Notes: generated from the letters alone by a model not told the origin. A stretch of 64,000 bases of DNA from Candidatus Binatota bacterium (GCA_012960245.1 DUBO01000056.1:104859-168858); one strand, 5' to 3'. Shown: positions 32,125-44,713, counted from the first letter of the stretch. Translations and numbers: made by a program.

Positions 32125-33050
32125 GACCCTGCCTCCGTTGCTTCGAGCAGCCACACGAGCAGAGCCTTCTGCGCGTGCATGCGGTTCTCGGCCTGCCTCA
32201 TAACCACCGACGCGGGGCCGTCGATCACCTCGTCGGTGATTTCTTCGCCCCTGTGAGCCGGCAGGTCGTGCATAACAATAACCCCGTCGGCCGCTTTGTC
32301 GACCACCGACTGGTTGAGCTGGTAGGGCGCGAAGGCCTGCAGCCGCATCGCGGTTTCTTCTTCCTGTCCCATGCTCGTCCAGACGTCGGTGTAAAGAACG
32401 TCGGCCCCATCGGCTGCCTGGTCTATGTCGTGGGTGATGGTGATGCTGCCCGTAGCAGCCGCACACGCGCGCTCGAGCACGCCGGCGTTGGGCTCGTATC
32501 CCGCTGGACAGGCCAGCGTGAAATCAAAACCCAGCTTCGACGCGGCCACCAACCAGGAGTTGACCACGTTGTTGCCGTCGCCGAGAAAGGTCACCCGCAT
32601 CTCGTCCAGGCTGCCCCTGCTCTCCTGTATGGTGAGCAGGTCAGCGATTACCTGGCAGGGGTGGGCGAGGTCGCTCAGCGCGTTGATGACCGGCACCGAG
32701 GCTTCGGCGGCCAGTTCTTCTACCGTCTGCTGCGCGAAGGTGCGTGCGGCGATGACGTCTACCCACTGCGACAGCGCGCGGGCGACGTCGGTCACGCTCT
32801 CGCGCTTGCCGAGGCCTATGTCGTCGGGTGCCAGGTAAACAGTGTGGCCACCCAGCTGGAACATGCCGGTTTCAAAAGTCACCCGCGTACGGAGGCTGGG
32901 TTTCTCGAACACCAGCACCAGCGTTCGCCCGGCCAGCAGCGGGTGGGCCTGCCCCTGGGCGAGTTGCTGCTTGAGCCGCGCGGCCAGCGCAAGCAGGCTC
33001 CGCAGTTCTTCGGCCGAAAGGCCGTCAAGTGTGACAAGGTCTCGTTTCAT
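32121..33050 (-). CDS. argF: Ornithine carbamoyltransferase
   Basis: 309 residues. The carbamoyl-phosphate motif is [13 protein letters not shown] (Leu where many enzymes have Thr). [13 protein letters not shown] is the HPCQ motif, and [10 protein letters not shown] and [11 protein letters not shown] near the C-terminus bind ornithine. It makes citrulline. ATG 33050 follows the argD stop by nine bases; its own stop overlaps the argG start. Confidence 0.96.
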   Translation of the reverse strand: MKRDLVTLDGLSAEELRSLLALAARLKQQLAQGQAHPLLAGRTLVLVFEKPSLRTRVTFETGMFQLGGHTVYLAPDDIGLGKRESVTDVARALSQWVDVIAARTFAQQTVEELAAEASVPVINALSDLAHPCQVIADLLTIQESRGSLDEMRVTFLGDGNNVVNSWLVAASKLGFDFTLACPAGYEPNAGVLERACAAATGSITITHDIDQAADGADVLYTDVWTSMGQEEETAMRLQAFAPYQLNQSVVDKAADGVIVMHDLPAHRGEEITDEVIDGPASVVMRQAENRMHAQKALLVWLLEATEAGS

Positions 33051-33059
33051 TTCTTCAGT

Positions 33060-35163
<2,104 letters not shown>

Positions 35164-35204
35164 TCATCCGTACAGCCGGGCTGCGTTCGCCCGGCCGGCC
35201 GGAG

Positions 35205-36553
<1,349 letters not shown>

Positions 36554-36557
<4 letters not shown>

Positions 36558-37081
36558 GGGAGTTCCTCGATGGCTATGTTATCGTTGGTGTACACGCAGA
36601 TACGGCCGGCGATTTTCATGGCCTCGCGCGCCGTGTCGGCCGCCGACAGCTCGGAGTGGGCCAGCAGCGCTCTTGCGGCGGCCAGCGCGTAGCTGCCACC
36701 CGAGCCGATGGCGATTACCCCGTCGTCGGGTTCTATGACGTCGCCAGCTCCCGAAATCAGTAACGAGGCCTCGCTGTCGGCGACGATGAGCATGGCCTCC
36801 AGCCTCCGCAATACGCGGTCGCTGCGCCAGTCCTTGGCCAGCTCCACGGCCGCGCGAACGATCTGGCCGTTGTGCTGATCGAGCTTGGCCTCGAACTTTT
36901 CAAACAGGGTAAATGCGTCTGCCGTGGCCCCGGCGAAGCCGCCCAGCACCTTGCCGCCATACAGCCGGCGGACCTTGCGGGCCGAGTGTTTCATGATCGT
37001 GTCGCCGGTGGACACCTGCCCGTCTCCGGCCATGGCTACCCGGTCGTCGCGGCGGACGGCGATAATGGTCGTTGCGTGCAT
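36554..37081 (-). CDS. hslV: ATP-dependent protease subunit HslV
   Basis: 175 residues, proteasome-type Ntn hydrolase. [13 protein letters not shown]: the nucleophile Thr would be Thr4 after removal of [36 protein letters not shown], and [14 protein letters not shown] are family signatures. It forms the proteolytic double hexamer capped by HslU. First gene of the hslVU-arg-lys run, 94 bp after xerC. Confidence 0.96.
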
Positions 37082-37175
37082 CGCCGCAGAGGTTGCCCTG
37101 TTCGCGGCTAAGAATCCAAGCAGGCCCCCGTTTTCAGGGGCAGGGGCAGGGGCCAGGCGGGTGGGCAGGCTGCGT

Positions 37176-38192
37176 TCAGGCCCGCGGGTGGGCGCGGTCG
37201 TAGACCTCCGAGAGGTGCTTCATGTCCAAGTGGGTGTACTTCTGTGTGGTCGAGAGTGAAGCGTGCCCGAGCATCTCCTGTATGGACCTGAGGTCGGCCC
37301 CGCTTTCGAGCAGGTGGGTGGCAAAGGAGTGGCGCAGCGAGTGGGGTCCCACGCGCGCGCTCAGCCCCGACTCGAGCAGGCGCCGGTCGAGCACGCGCCC
37401 GGCGCTGCGCGAGCTCAGTCGCGACCCCGACCAGTTGACGAACACCGCGTCGACGTCGCTCCGCTTTCGCGTCCAGCCGTGGCGGTAGTGGGCCAGCGCG
37501 TCGAGCGCGCGGCTGCCCACCGGCACGATGCGTTCCTTGTTGCCCTTGCCCATCACCCTGACCACCCCGAGTTCCTGGTTGACGTCGGTCCAGTCCATGC
37601 CCACGCATTCGGAGGCACGCAGGCCACAGGAGTAAATGACTTCGAGCAGGGCGCGGTCCCTGAGCGAGCCGTCGTCGCTGCCCGCGGTCGACTCCAACAG
37701 GGTGTCGACGTCCTCTACCGACAGGCAGGGTGGCAACACGGCGGGCACGCGTGGGGACTTCATGCCCTCGCCCGGGTCGGCGAGCAGGCCGTCCCTCGAA
37801 AGAAAACGGAACAGGGTTCTGAGCGACGACAGGTTGCGGGCCAGGGTGCTGCGACGGCAGTCGGGCAGGCGCGAGGCGAGCCAGGACTTCACGGCCCCCG
37901 AGCCGGTGGCCACCAGCTCGTTGCAATCCGGCGACCGGCCCTGCATGAAGCCGCGCTCGTAGAGAAATATCACGTAGCGGCCTATGTCGCCCATGTAGGC
38001 GCGCACGGTGTTGGCCGAATGCCCGCGCTCGACGTGAAGGTAGCGGGCAAAGCCGAGCAACTCGCCCAACAAGGGCGCGTCGCTGGCTAGACCGGCCGCT
38101 TCGCGCGCCTGCTCCAGCCTGCGATGGGCGGTGGTTTCCCAGCCTGTGCCCGATCGAGATGAGTCTGCCTGTTCCACGACCACTGCTGACAT
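37176..38192 (-). CDS. xerC: Tyrosine recombinase XerC
   Basis: 338 residues. N-terminal SAM-like DNA-binding domain ([25 protein letters not shown]). The catalytic domain has Arg in [13 protein letters not shown], a Lys in [46 protein letters not shown] with the nucleophile Tyr. It resolves chromosome dimers with XerD at dif. About 35 N-terminal residues ([20 protein letters not shown]) precede the usual start of the family, but ATG 38192 is the only plausible start. The frame continues far upstream only as a shadow of the divergent hydrolase. Confidence 0.93.
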   Translation of the reverse strand: MSAVVVEQADSSRSGTGWETTAHRRLEQAREAAGLASDAPLLGELLGFARYLHVERGHSANTVRAYMGDIGRYVIFLYERGFMQGRSPDCNELVATGSGAVKSWLASRLPDCRRSTLARNLSSLRTLFRFLSRDGLLADPGEGMKSPRVPAVLPPCLSVEDVDTLLESTAGSDDGSLRDRALLEVIYSCGLRASECVGMDWTDVNQELGVVRVMGKGNKERIVPVGSRALDALAHYRHGWTRKRSDVDAVFVNWSGSRLSSRSAGRVLDRRLLESGLSARVGPHSLRHSFATHLLESGADLRSIQEMLGHASLSTTQKYTHLDMKHLSEVYDRAHPRA

Positions 38193-38207
38193 GGTAACAA
38201 TACTGCG

Positions 38208-39008
38208 GTGAGCCGACAAAGCATTAGTAACAGGCAGCGGTTTCTCCGCGGGGAAAGGGTCGAATTTGCCGGTCGCCGGGGCAACATCCTGGTGGGCGAC
38301 GTTCATCGTCCCTCGAGTGAACGCTGCCCGTGGCTGCTGCTGTGCCACGGCATGGAATCCACCCGCGGCGGTACCAAGCAGCTGGCCATGGTCGAAAGAT
38401 TCCTGCCCCTGGGCGTTGGCATACTGCGTTTTGACTTCAGCTACGTGGGCGATTCGGAGGGCAACTTTGAAGACCTGACGCTGAGTGGTGAGGTGGAAGA
38501 CGCCCTGGGTGCGATGGATTTTCTGCTCGGCTTCGAGCCTGGTCTCTGCGTCATGGTGGGCTCGAGCCTGGGCGGAATGGTGGCGCTCAAGGCGGCCACG
38601 ATCCTGGGCGGACAGTTGTCGGGTGTCGCAACGCTGGCCGCCGTGGCCGAGTCGTCGCTGTTTCTGCGTGGCGTGTCGGAGGCCGACCGCGAGCAGTGGC
38701 GCAGCAGTGGCAGTCGGCCCTGGGGTGACGCGAGTTTGCGGTCGAGTTTTCTCGACGACGCCGAGGGTTTTGAACTGCTCACCCGCCTGCCTTCGTTGCA
38801 ACTGCCCACCCTCATCATGCACGGGGACGCCGATACCGTGGTGCCGGTGGAGCAGGCCCACAGCCTGGCGGCAGCCGCGGCCGGGCCAGTGCGCGAAGTA
38901 ATATTTCCCGGCGTGGGGCATCGTTTTGAAGAGCCCGGTGCCCTCGAAGAACTGCTCGACACGCTGCAGGACTGGCTGACCGGGAGCGTGGGGTTCGAGC
39001 TTGCCTGA
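38208..39008 (+). CDS. Alpha/beta hydrolase
   Basis: 266 residues. LLLCHGMESTRGG (oxyanion loop), FDFSYVGDSEG, the nucleophile elbow MVGSSLGGMVAL, the acid in LIMHGDADTVVP, and the His in FPGVGHRFEEPG make a complete triad. Similar proteins are esterases or peptidase-like hydrolases. Start GTG 38208 lies only 15 bp from the divergent xerC start, with no clear ribosome site, so each promoter must lie inside the other gene. It overlaps the next small gene by eight bases. Confidence 0.85.
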   Translation: MSRQSISNRQRFLRGERVEFAGRRGNILVGDVHRPSSERCPWLLLCHGMESTRGGTKQLAMVERFLPLGVGILRFDFSYVGDSEGNFEDLTLSGEVEDALGAMDFLLGFEPGLCVMVGSSLGGMVALKAATILGGQLSGVATLAAVAESSLFLRGVSEADREQWRSSGSRPWGDASLRSSFLDDAEGFELLTRLPSLQLPTLIMHGDADTVVPVEQAHSLAAAAAGPVREVIFPGVGHRFEEPGALEELLDTLQDWLTGSVGFELA

Positions 39009-39300
39009 GACGCGCCGGGTAAGTTGCCCGGCCTGCTCGGCCGTGTACGAGTGGGAGGGGACCATGGGACGGCAGACCTGTTGCCCGGCCTGTTCGGCCT
39101 GGTTGCACTGCTGCATGGCCTGTCGCTTTTACGATACCAGTCGCTTCAATGACTGCGGCGAACCGACCGCCGACAGGGTGGTGGACAAGGATGTGGCAAA
39201 CTTCTGTGACTACTGGGAGGCCAGCGCGGCGATTTCGCCGGGCGACGATACGGGGGGAGCAACGAGTGAACTCGAAAAACTGTTCAAGGGCGGCAGCTGA
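39001..39300 (+). CDS. Small zinc-ribbon-like Cys-rich protein
   Basis: 99 residues with several Cys pairs: SCPACSAVYEW, CCPACSAW, CCMACRFYD, then DCGEP and VVDKDVANFCDYWE. The last part, C-x2-C-x-F-Y-D followed by D-K-x-x-A-N-F-C-D-Y, recurs in short proteins I have seen in deltaproteobacterial genomes, but I know no function. Pairs of C-x2-C suggest one or two zinc sites. The TTG at 39001 is needed to include the first C-x2-C; the next ATG (39064) would lose it. It overlaps the hydrolase stop and the next lipoprotein start. Confidence 0.7.
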   Translation: MPETRRVSCPACSAVYEWEGTMGRQTCCPACSAWLHCCMACRFYDTSRFNDCGEPTADRVVDKDVANFCDYWEASAAISPGDDTGGATSELEKLFKGGS

Positions 39301-39814
39301 GCCTGCCGTAAATGGCCCGGCTACCGGGCGCCCGGTTGCCCGGGGAGTGATGGGTCTGTGCTTGCCACTGCTATTGGCCGCGGCCTTTGCGGCCTGCGGG
39401 CCGGCAGCGGGAACACCTGAGGCCGCGGCGAGAGACTTTCTCGATGCGCATTACCTGCTGGCCGACCTGCAGTCCTCCAGCCTGCTGACCACCGGCCTGG
39501 CGGCCAGCAAGGTGGGCGAAGAAATACGCCTGACCGAGGGGTTTGAGCGTGGTACTGACACCCGCATGCCGCGTATCAACTACCGGCTGGACCGGCAGTT
39601 CGCGGGTAGCGCTGGAGCCGTGGCTGGAGACGCGCCCGGAGTCGGCGCCGGCGACTCAGCCAGCGACGCTCAAGCGGTGATGATGGTGTACCGCCTCACC
39701 GTGTCGCCGGTGGGAGCCGAGCCCTTCGACAAGCAGGTGCTGCTGCGGCTTGAAAAGAGCGAGGGCAAGTGGCTGGTCAGCAACTACTCGGAGTCGGACG
39801 TCAGCGACCAGTAA
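39266..39814 (+). CDS. Predicted lipoprotein, unknown function
   Basis: About 182 residues from GTG 39266, which has GGGGGAG nearby; ATG 39350 would give 154 residues. A hydrophobic signal (MGLCLPLLLAAAFAAC) ends at a lipobox-like F-A-A-C. After a Cys-Gly-Pro start, a roughly 110-residue alpha/beta domain follows (AARDFLDAHYLLADLQSSSLLTT, then LLRLEKSEGKWLVSNYSES), reminiscent of NTF2-like or DUF4878-type lipoproteins, in which a helix precedes a beta sheet ending in W-x-V. A Gly/Ala-rich stretch interrupts it. Third gene in line with the hydrolase and zinc-ribbon genes. Confidence 0.65.
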   Translation: MNSKNCSRAAAEPAVNGPATGRPVARGVMGLCLPLLLAAAFAACGPAAGTPEAAARDFLDAHYLLADLQSSSLLTTGLAASKVGEEIRLTEGFERGTDTRMPRINYRLDRQFAGSAGAVAGDAPGVGAGDSASDAQAVMMVYRLTVSPVGAEPFDKQVLLRLEKSEGKWLVSNYSESDVSDQ

Positions 39815-39829
39815 ATATCCAGGCGAAGA

Positions 39830-40636
39830 TCAGTGGCCCTCGAAGCGCGGCGGTCGTTTTTCCATTATCGCTTTCATCCCCTCACGGGCATCGTCGGTAT
39901 TGAAGGTCATGGCCTGGGTGGTCGACTCGAGCTCCATGGCTTCGTCGATGCTCCTCTCCCAGGTTCCGGCCAGGGTTTCCTTGACCGCCCGCACAGCCAC
40001 CGGGCCGCTGCCGGCCACGCCCGCGGCCAACGAGGCTACCACCTCGTCGAAGTCTTCGCCCGCAGTGCGGTTGACTAGTCCCATCGCCAGCGCTTCGTCG
40101 GCAGTAACCAGGCGGCCGGTGTAGAGCAGCTCGGCGGCAACGGCAGGGCCCACCAGTCGCGGCAGCGTCCACGTGGCCGCCATTCCCGGGTGGATGCCCA
40201 GCTTTACGAAGGTCATGCCCACCTTGGCTTTCTCGTGTATCACGCGCAGGTCGGCACCCAGGGCAAAGCACAGCCCGGCACCTATGGCGTGACCGTTGAT
40301 CGCGGCTATCGAGGGTACGCGCAGCGCGGTTATTGACAGAAAAAGCCGGTAGAAGCTCGATCCACCTCCCAGGCCGCTGCCGTCGCCGGCCAGGCCGGCC
40401 TCGTGGGCCAGGCTCTTGAGGTCGCCACCGGCGCTGAAGGCCCGTCCGCTGCCCCTTATGATCACCACGCGGCAGTGGGGGTCGGCGTTGATGCTCTCGA
40501 CCGCCTGCTGTATCTCCCTCCCCATGGCGACGTTCATTGCGTTACGCTCATCGGGCCTGTCCAGGAGTATGGTTGTTACTCCCTGGTCGGTGCTGCTGAG
40601 TTCTATGGTTTCATACGACAAGCTTTCGTCCGACAT
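39830..40636 (-). CDS. Crotonase-family (enoyl-CoA hydratase-like) protein
   Basis: 268 residues. The oxyanion loops RGSGRAFSAGGDLKSL and INGHAIGAGLC are present. The two catalytic Glu of classic enoyl-CoA hydratase (rat E144 and E164) fall at Cys123 and Phe143 in my alignment (GAGLCFALGAD and VGMTFVKLG). The protein therefore belongs to a crotonase branch with different chemistry, for example an isomerase, thioesterase or decarboxylase. ATG 40636 follows GGAGGAG. Divergent from the AsmA-like gene. Acyl-CoA binding is expected; the reaction is not known. Confidence 0.85.
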   Translation of the reverse strand: MSDESLSYETIELSSTDQGVTTILLDRPDERNAMNVAMGREIQQAVESINADPHCRVVIIRGSGRAFSAGGDLKSLAHEAGLAGDGSGLGGGSSFYRLFLSITALRVPSIAAINGHAIGAGLCFALGADLRVIHEKAKVGMTFVKLGIHPGMAATWTLPRLVGPAVAAELLYTGRLVTADEALAMGLVNRTAGEDFDEVVASLAAGVAGSGPVAVRAVKETLAGTWERSIDEAMELESTTQAMTFNTDDAREGMKAIMEKRPPRFEGH

Positions 40637-40737
40637 CGTTGCTCCTCCGGGCGCCACCACGGGCATGGTTGTGGTTAGCGGCACGGGTGAACACTGTCAA
40701 CGCGGCGCTGGTTGCTGCGGTACGGGTTGCTGGGCCG

Positions 40738-42804
40738 ATGCGTAAGCTGCTGATAGCCGCCTGCGTCGCGCTTGCGGCGTTGCTGGGTTTTTCTCTTTCG
40801 TCGCTGCGCACCCGCATCGTGACCGACTTCGGGGTCTTCGCTGCCCGCGCACAGGAACTGCCCGGGGTGACTGCCAACTACGGCGCCGCGGGCCTGGTTT
40901 TCTTTCCTAGTCCGGCCGCCGAGATCAGCGACGTGGTCGTCAGCGTACAACGGGGCAAGCAGCCGGCCGTTGAAGTGGTCACGGCGGAGTCGGTGCGGAT
41001 ACGTCCGCGCCTGCTGCCCTTGCTCATGGGCAGGGTGGAAGCCGTCGGCGTAGAAGTTGTAGCGCCCACGCTTCGCCTGGAGATCGACAGGAATGGCGGG
41101 CATCTTTTTTCGGCCGGGAAACCCGGGCAGCATTCCGGCGAGCTCGTGTTGGCGCTGCTCGGACAAGTGCGATCGGTGATCGACGGTAGCGTTCAGCTGC
41201 TGGACAACAGCTATGATCCCCCGCTGACCCTGGAGCTCGGGGAGCTGGACGGCGAATTCTGGCGGGCCGCGAACGGTGGACTGGCGTTCACTGTAAAGGC
41301 TTCGCCCGCAGCTGGTGGCAGTGTGGTTTCTTCGGGCAGCCTGTTGCCGGGGGCCGGCCCGACAGGTGGGCACGGCCTGGATTTTGAGGTCGCCGTGAGC
41401 GGTGCCTCGCCGCAGTTACTGCGGGGTGCCATCGGAGACTGGTTGCCGCCGTGGCTGGTTGGCGAGCTTGATCTCGATATCAAGGGTGGCGGCTTCATTG
41501 GCGAGCGTGGCAACGATGATATGCCTGCCGAGCCGCTGCTGTTCGGCGTCACGGGTTCGGTGGGGCTGGACATGTACGATCGCCGCGATCGCCTCGAGCT
41601 GCAGTCGACCATGTCGTTGGACGATTCCCGGCTGCGCGTAAAGAGAGCCTCGCTCAGCGCTTACGGACAGGACTTTACCGCCCTGGGCTGGCTGAGCCGA
41701 CGTAGGTCGGCGGAGGCTTCGATGAGGGTGCAGGCCGAGGATGTGGAGCTGGCCGCCCTCCTGGCTGACTTCGGACTGGAGGGGGAGCTGGTGCCGCAGA
41801 CCACCCTGACGGGAACCCTCAAGCTCACCGGCACGCCCGAGGCCGCGGCGCTGCGCTACGAGGTGACCGCCGACTCGGTGGATCTCTCGCCTCTGCCCTG
41901 GTTGCAGATGCAGGCCACCGACACGAGCTTTGCGGGTGCTGTCTACAGCGTTAACGCCGACCTTTCGGTTTCTTTCAAGGCCCGCGAGTTCACGGCCGGC
42001 CCGGTGACGCTCAGCGACGCGCGCTCGGGGCTGGTGTGGTGGAAGGATGTATTCCGCCTCAACGCCATGAACATGGCCATCTGGGACGGCACGCTGTCGG
42101 TGGGTGGCGCAATACCGTTGGACAGCGGGGTATCGTTAGACAAGGGGGGCGAGAACCCCGAGGGCAGCGATATCCGGCTGAGCGTTGTCATCAACGACGC
42201 TGATGTTGAGGCGTTGCTCGTCGACGTCAGCGGCCTGGAGGGTTTGCAGGTAAGCGGCTCACTTGACGCCATGGCCGACCACGGTGGCCCTACCCGCAGC
42301 GAGCTCAAGTCTGCGGGCCGCCTGGCCCTGCACGACGGCGTGCTGGCTGGTGTGGACCTGATGGCTGTCGCCAGGGCAGCGCTGGAGGGTAGGCCGGTCG
42401 ACGTTGCTTCCGGTGCCGCTGCAGCCACGGCATTTGACCGCCTGGCGATGGACTTCGTCAGCGACGGTGACGGCGTTCGCATAGCTAACCTGGACGTTCG
42501 TCTTGAGGGTGGCCGCCTTAGTGGTGGTCGCCTGTCAGGCTCCGGTCACCTGGCCGTTAGCAACAGGGATACAGCCAGTAAGAAACCGGCCAGCCTCGAG
42601 CTCGACTGCTTGCTGGAGCTGGGTGTAGACCGGAACCTGCGTGTGCCGTTGCGCATCAGTGGCCCCCTGTCTGCCCTGCGCGTGGAGGTGGACCAGGATT
42701 TTATCAGCCGTTACCGGGTAGGTGTCACCCCGCCCGTGGCGGACCTGCCGAGCGAGGAGATCCCCATGGAACTGCCGTCGCTCTACACACACTTCGGGCG
42801 CTGA
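40738..42804 (+). CDS. AsmA-like envelope protein
   Basis: About 688 residues. A single N-terminal hydrophobic helix (MRKLLIAACVALAALLGFSL) is followed by a long, repetitive beta-rich region typical of the AsmA/TamB/YhdP superfamily. Examples are GLVFFPSPAAEISDVVVSV, VEVVAPTLRLEIDRNG and the C-terminal block VDLMAVARAALEGRP, a common AsmA segment ending in a low-complexity tail. Members bridge inner and outer membranes and move phospholipids. GTG 40687 and TTG 40639 are alternative starts; ATG 40738 gives the best membrane anchor. The next two small genes follow with almost no gap. Confidence 0.8.
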   Translation: MRKLLIAACVALAALLGFSLSSLRTRIVTDFGVFAARAQELPGVTANYGAAGLVFFPSPAAEISDVVVSVQRGKQPAVEVVTAESVRIRPRLLPLLMGRVEAVGVEVVAPTLRLEIDRNGGHLFSAGKPGQHSGELVLALLGQVRSVIDGSVQLLDNSYDPPLTLELGELDGEFWRAANGGLAFTVKASPAAGGSVVSSGSLLPGAGPTGGHGLDFEVAVSGASPQLLRGAIGDWLPPWLVGELDLDIKGGGFIGERGNDDMPAEPLLFGVTGSVGLDMYDRRDRLELQSTMSLDDSRLRVKRASLSAYGQDFTALGWLSRRRSAEASMRVQAEDVELAALLADFGLEGELVPQTTLTGTLKLTGTPEAAALRYEVTADSVDLSPLPWLQMQATDTSFAGAVYSVNADLSVSFKAREFTAGPVTLSDARSGLVWWKDVFRLNAMNMAIWDGTLSVGGAIPLDSGVSLDKGGENPEGSDIRLSVVINDADVEALLVDVSGLEGLQVSGSLDAMADHGGPTRSELKSAGRLALHDGVLAGVDLMAVARAALEGRPVDVASGAAAATAFDRLAMDFVSDGDGVRIANLDVRLEGGRLSGGRLSGSGHLAVSNRDTASKKPASLELDCLLELGVDRNLRVPLRISGPLSALRVEVDQDFISRYRVGVTPPVADLPSEEIPMELPSLYTHFGR

Positions 42805-42807
42805 GTC

Positions 42808-43125
42808 GTGTTTTCTGCGCTCGGGTTGGCGCTCATCGTGGCGCTCTCGTTCGCCGGCTGGAGGCTGGCCAGGCGTCGGCTGCTCGCCCGCAAGCTCAGG
42901 ATGTTGCCCGGGGGCAGCTCTGACACCGCGAAGAAGGTCGGCGGGTTCAAAGAGATCGACGCCGAAATCGAGCGCCGGCGTTGCCACTGCGGCGGCCGTA
43001 TGAAGAGCCTGGGCGAAGGCACCGCCGGTGGCGAAGACAGGCGCGTGCGCGTGGTGCGCGTGGAATGCGACGGCTGCGAAGAGCAGGGGTACCTCTACTT
43101 CGACGTGACCGCGGCCTACCACTGA
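42808..43125 (+). CDS. Membrane-anchored zinc-ribbon protein
   Basis: 105 residues from GTG 42808. One hydrophobic helix (residues 2-17, ALGLALIVALSFAGW) and a basic stretch (RRRLLARKLR) are followed by a Cys-x-Cys (RRCHCGGRMK) and Cys-x2-Cys (ECDGCEEQGYLYFDV) pair that could bind one zinc. It lies three bases after the AsmA-like gene, and its stop shares a base with the next start (TGATG). I know no named family. Confidence 0.65.
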   Translation: MFSALGLALIVALSFAGWRLARRRLLARKLRMLPGGSSDTAKKVGGFKEIDAEIERRRCHCGGRMKSLGEGTAGGEDRRVRVVRVECDGCEEQGYLYFDVTAAYH

Positions 43126-43469
43126 TGGCGGATCTGGTGAAAGACGGCCCGCCGCCCTCGTGGCCTGCCGATGCTTATAACGAGCGCCTGGGCCTGTACC
43201 TGCTGTTTGTCGAGCTGCCGCGCTGGGAGTGCGTGCATCTCAAGGTCCTGCTCGAGTCCTACGAGGGCGCCGGCGTTATCAGGACCGCGCTGCCGCACTA
43301 TCGCGAAGGCCGGGCCCTCGTGGCCTTGCTGGCGGTGCCGGGTTCCTGTCAGCAGGTAGTCGCGGTGCTGGCCGACATAGACGACGTGTTGTTGGTGTCC
43401 GCGTCCGAGCTGCCGCCCGCGCTGGTCGAGTTGCAGTCCAGCGATCTGCTCGACGAACTGCGCGACTGA
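43125..43469 (+). CDS. Small cytoplasmic protein resembling DUF4911
   Basis: 114 residues. The central part GLYLLFVELPRWECVHLKVLLESYEGAGVIRT, then REGRALVALLAVPGSCQQVVAVLADI, resembles the short DUF4911 proteins of deltaproteobacteria: a beta strand, a G-type turn and an acidic helix. This match is from memory and not verified. ATG 43125 overlaps the stop of the zinc-ribbon gene by one base, so the three genes from 40738 form one unit. Function unknown. Confidence 0.6.
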   Translation: MADLVKDGPPPSWPADAYNERLGLYLLFVELPRWECVHLKVLLESYEGAGVIRTALPHYREGRALVALLAVPGSCQQVVAVLADIDDVLLVSASELPPALVELQSSDLLDELRD

Positions 43470-43489
43470 TCGGTCGGCAGCGACGGAGG

Positions 43490-44257
43490 TCAGTCGTCGT
43501 TGCCTATATCTGAATTGTCAGTGTCGGCCTTGCGGTCGTGGCCGAAAGCCCAGGCGACGCCTATAGAGAGCAGGTACAGCAGCAGCAGCGGCAGCACCAT
43601 CAGCATCTGCGACACGGCGTCGGGTGGCGTCAGTATGGCGGCCACCACGAACATGACCAGCACCGCGTAGCGTCCTTTCTGCAGCAAGGTTACATGGGTG
43701 ACCAGCCCCGTTCTGGCCAGGAAGAAAGTCACGATGGGCATCTCGAAGGTGAGGCCGAAGGCCAGCAGCATGCGAGAGGTGAACGACAGGTACTCGCTGA
43801 TGCGCAGGGTTGGCTCTATGCCTATGCGGCTGTACTCGGCCAGGAAGAAGGGCAAGCCGACGGGGAATACCACTCGGTAGCAGAACACGCCGCCGGCGAC
43901 GAAAAAAATCGATCCGAAGAACACGAAGGAGCGCAGGTAGCGGATCTCTCCCAGGCGCAGCGCCGGCAGGATGAACAGCCACAGCTGGTAGAGGATGACG
44001 GGCAGGGCGACGAACAGCGCTGCTACCAACGCCACCTTCAAGCGCGTGAAAAAAGCCTCGGCCACGCCCGTGCCGATGAGTTTTACCCCCGGTGTTCCCT
44101 CGGCAGCGCTGAACAGCGGCGCCGTGAGCAGGTCGAAGAAGAACTCTGAACCGGGGTAGCACAGGGCGAAGGCCGCCAGCGTAGCGACCGCGGCGATGCC
44201 CAGCCTGCGCCTTAGTTCTTCGAGGTGGCCGCTGAGCGGGAGCTCGAGCTCGGCCAT
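43490..44257 (-). CDS. tatC: Sec-independent protein translocase TatC
   Basis: 255 residues, six hydrophobic segments. The N-terminal signature LSGHLEELRRRL contains the conserved Glu that contacts the twin-arginine signal. FILPALRLGEIRYL and FGLTFEMPIVTFFLARTGLV are also typical. It forms the receptor core of the Tat pathway for folded proteins. The start shares a base with the tatA/B stop (TGATG). The C-terminus is slightly extended, with a charged tail. Confidence 0.95.
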   Translation of the reverse strand: MAELELPLSGHLEELRRRLGIAAVATLAAFALCYPGSEFFFDLLTAPLFSAAEGTPGVKLIGTGVAEAFFTRLKVALVAALFVALPVILYQLWLFILPALRLGEIRYLRSFVFFGSIFFVAGGVFCYRVVFPVGLPFFLAEYSRIGIEPTLRISEYLSFTSRMLLAFGLTFEMPIVTFFLARTGLVTHVTLLQKGRYAVLVMFVVAAILTPPDAVSQMLMVLPLLLLYLLSIGVAWAFGHDRKADTDNSDIGNDD

Positions 44258-44601
44258 CAGTCGTCGTTCCGCTTGTCGCCGTCGCCGTCTTTGTCGTCGT
44301 CGGTATCGGGCTCAGCCTTGCCAGTCTCGGAACTCTCAGCTTCGGAACTATCAGCCTCGGAACTGGCGGGCGTGCGTTTCTTGTCTATGTTTTTCTCGTG
44401 GGCGCTGGCGGCCTGTTCCACCTGGTCCTGCACAACGATGCGCGCGTTGTCGAGCTCGGTGGTGATGTCGGAGGTGGCCCGTCGGAACTCGGCCAGTCCC
44501 TTGCCCAGCGACTTTGCCAGGTCGGGTAGCTTCTTCGGGCCTATCACCAGCAGGGCGATGACCAGTATTACAATAAGTTCCGTGGGTCCTATGCCGAACA
44601 T
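44257..44601 (-). CDS. tatB: Sec-independent protein translocase TatA/TatB subunit
   Basis: 114 residues. [36 protein letters not shown] is the TatA/B membrane helix, the P-K-K-L-P hinge and the amphipathic helix. The rest is a very acidic, Ser/Glu/Asp-rich tail. The Glu in the N-terminal F-G-I-G-P-T-E-L and the gene order with tatC favour TatB, but TatA is possible; no other Tat subunit lies in the window. The tail contains 15-bp tandem repeats (44326-44355). Confidence 0.85.
   Translation of the reverse strand: MFGIGPTELIVILVIALLVIGPKKLPDLAKSLGKGLAEFRRATSDITTELDNARIVVQDQVEQAASAHEKNIDKKRTPASSEADSSEAESSETGKAEPDTDDDKDGDGDKRNDD
44326..44355. repeat. 15-bp tandem repeat in the tatB tail
   Basis: Units 44326-44340 and 44341-44355 differ at two positions, and a partial third copy follows. 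Each encodes five residues of the acidic tail (S-S-E-A-x). Confidence 0.6.
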
Positions 44602-44713
44602 CGTGCAGGGCTCACGCTAGGTGCGGTGCCTGTGGCTGTCAAGGTAGAGGTCGAGCCGGTTGACAGCGAGCTGCCTGCTGGCCCGGGTCAGCTATCCGGG
44701 CTAGACCGAGGTC

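Noticed and set aside
32125-32466. In-frame extension of argG upstream to an ATG
   Set aside because: The added residues are out-of-frame argF and are rich in Arg, Gly and His. The sequence gives no ArgG-like extension.
38193-39116. Upstream extension of the xerC frame by about 300 codons
   Set aside because: That part is the antisense of the hydrolase and zinc-ribbon genes. The recombinase family starts near 38192.
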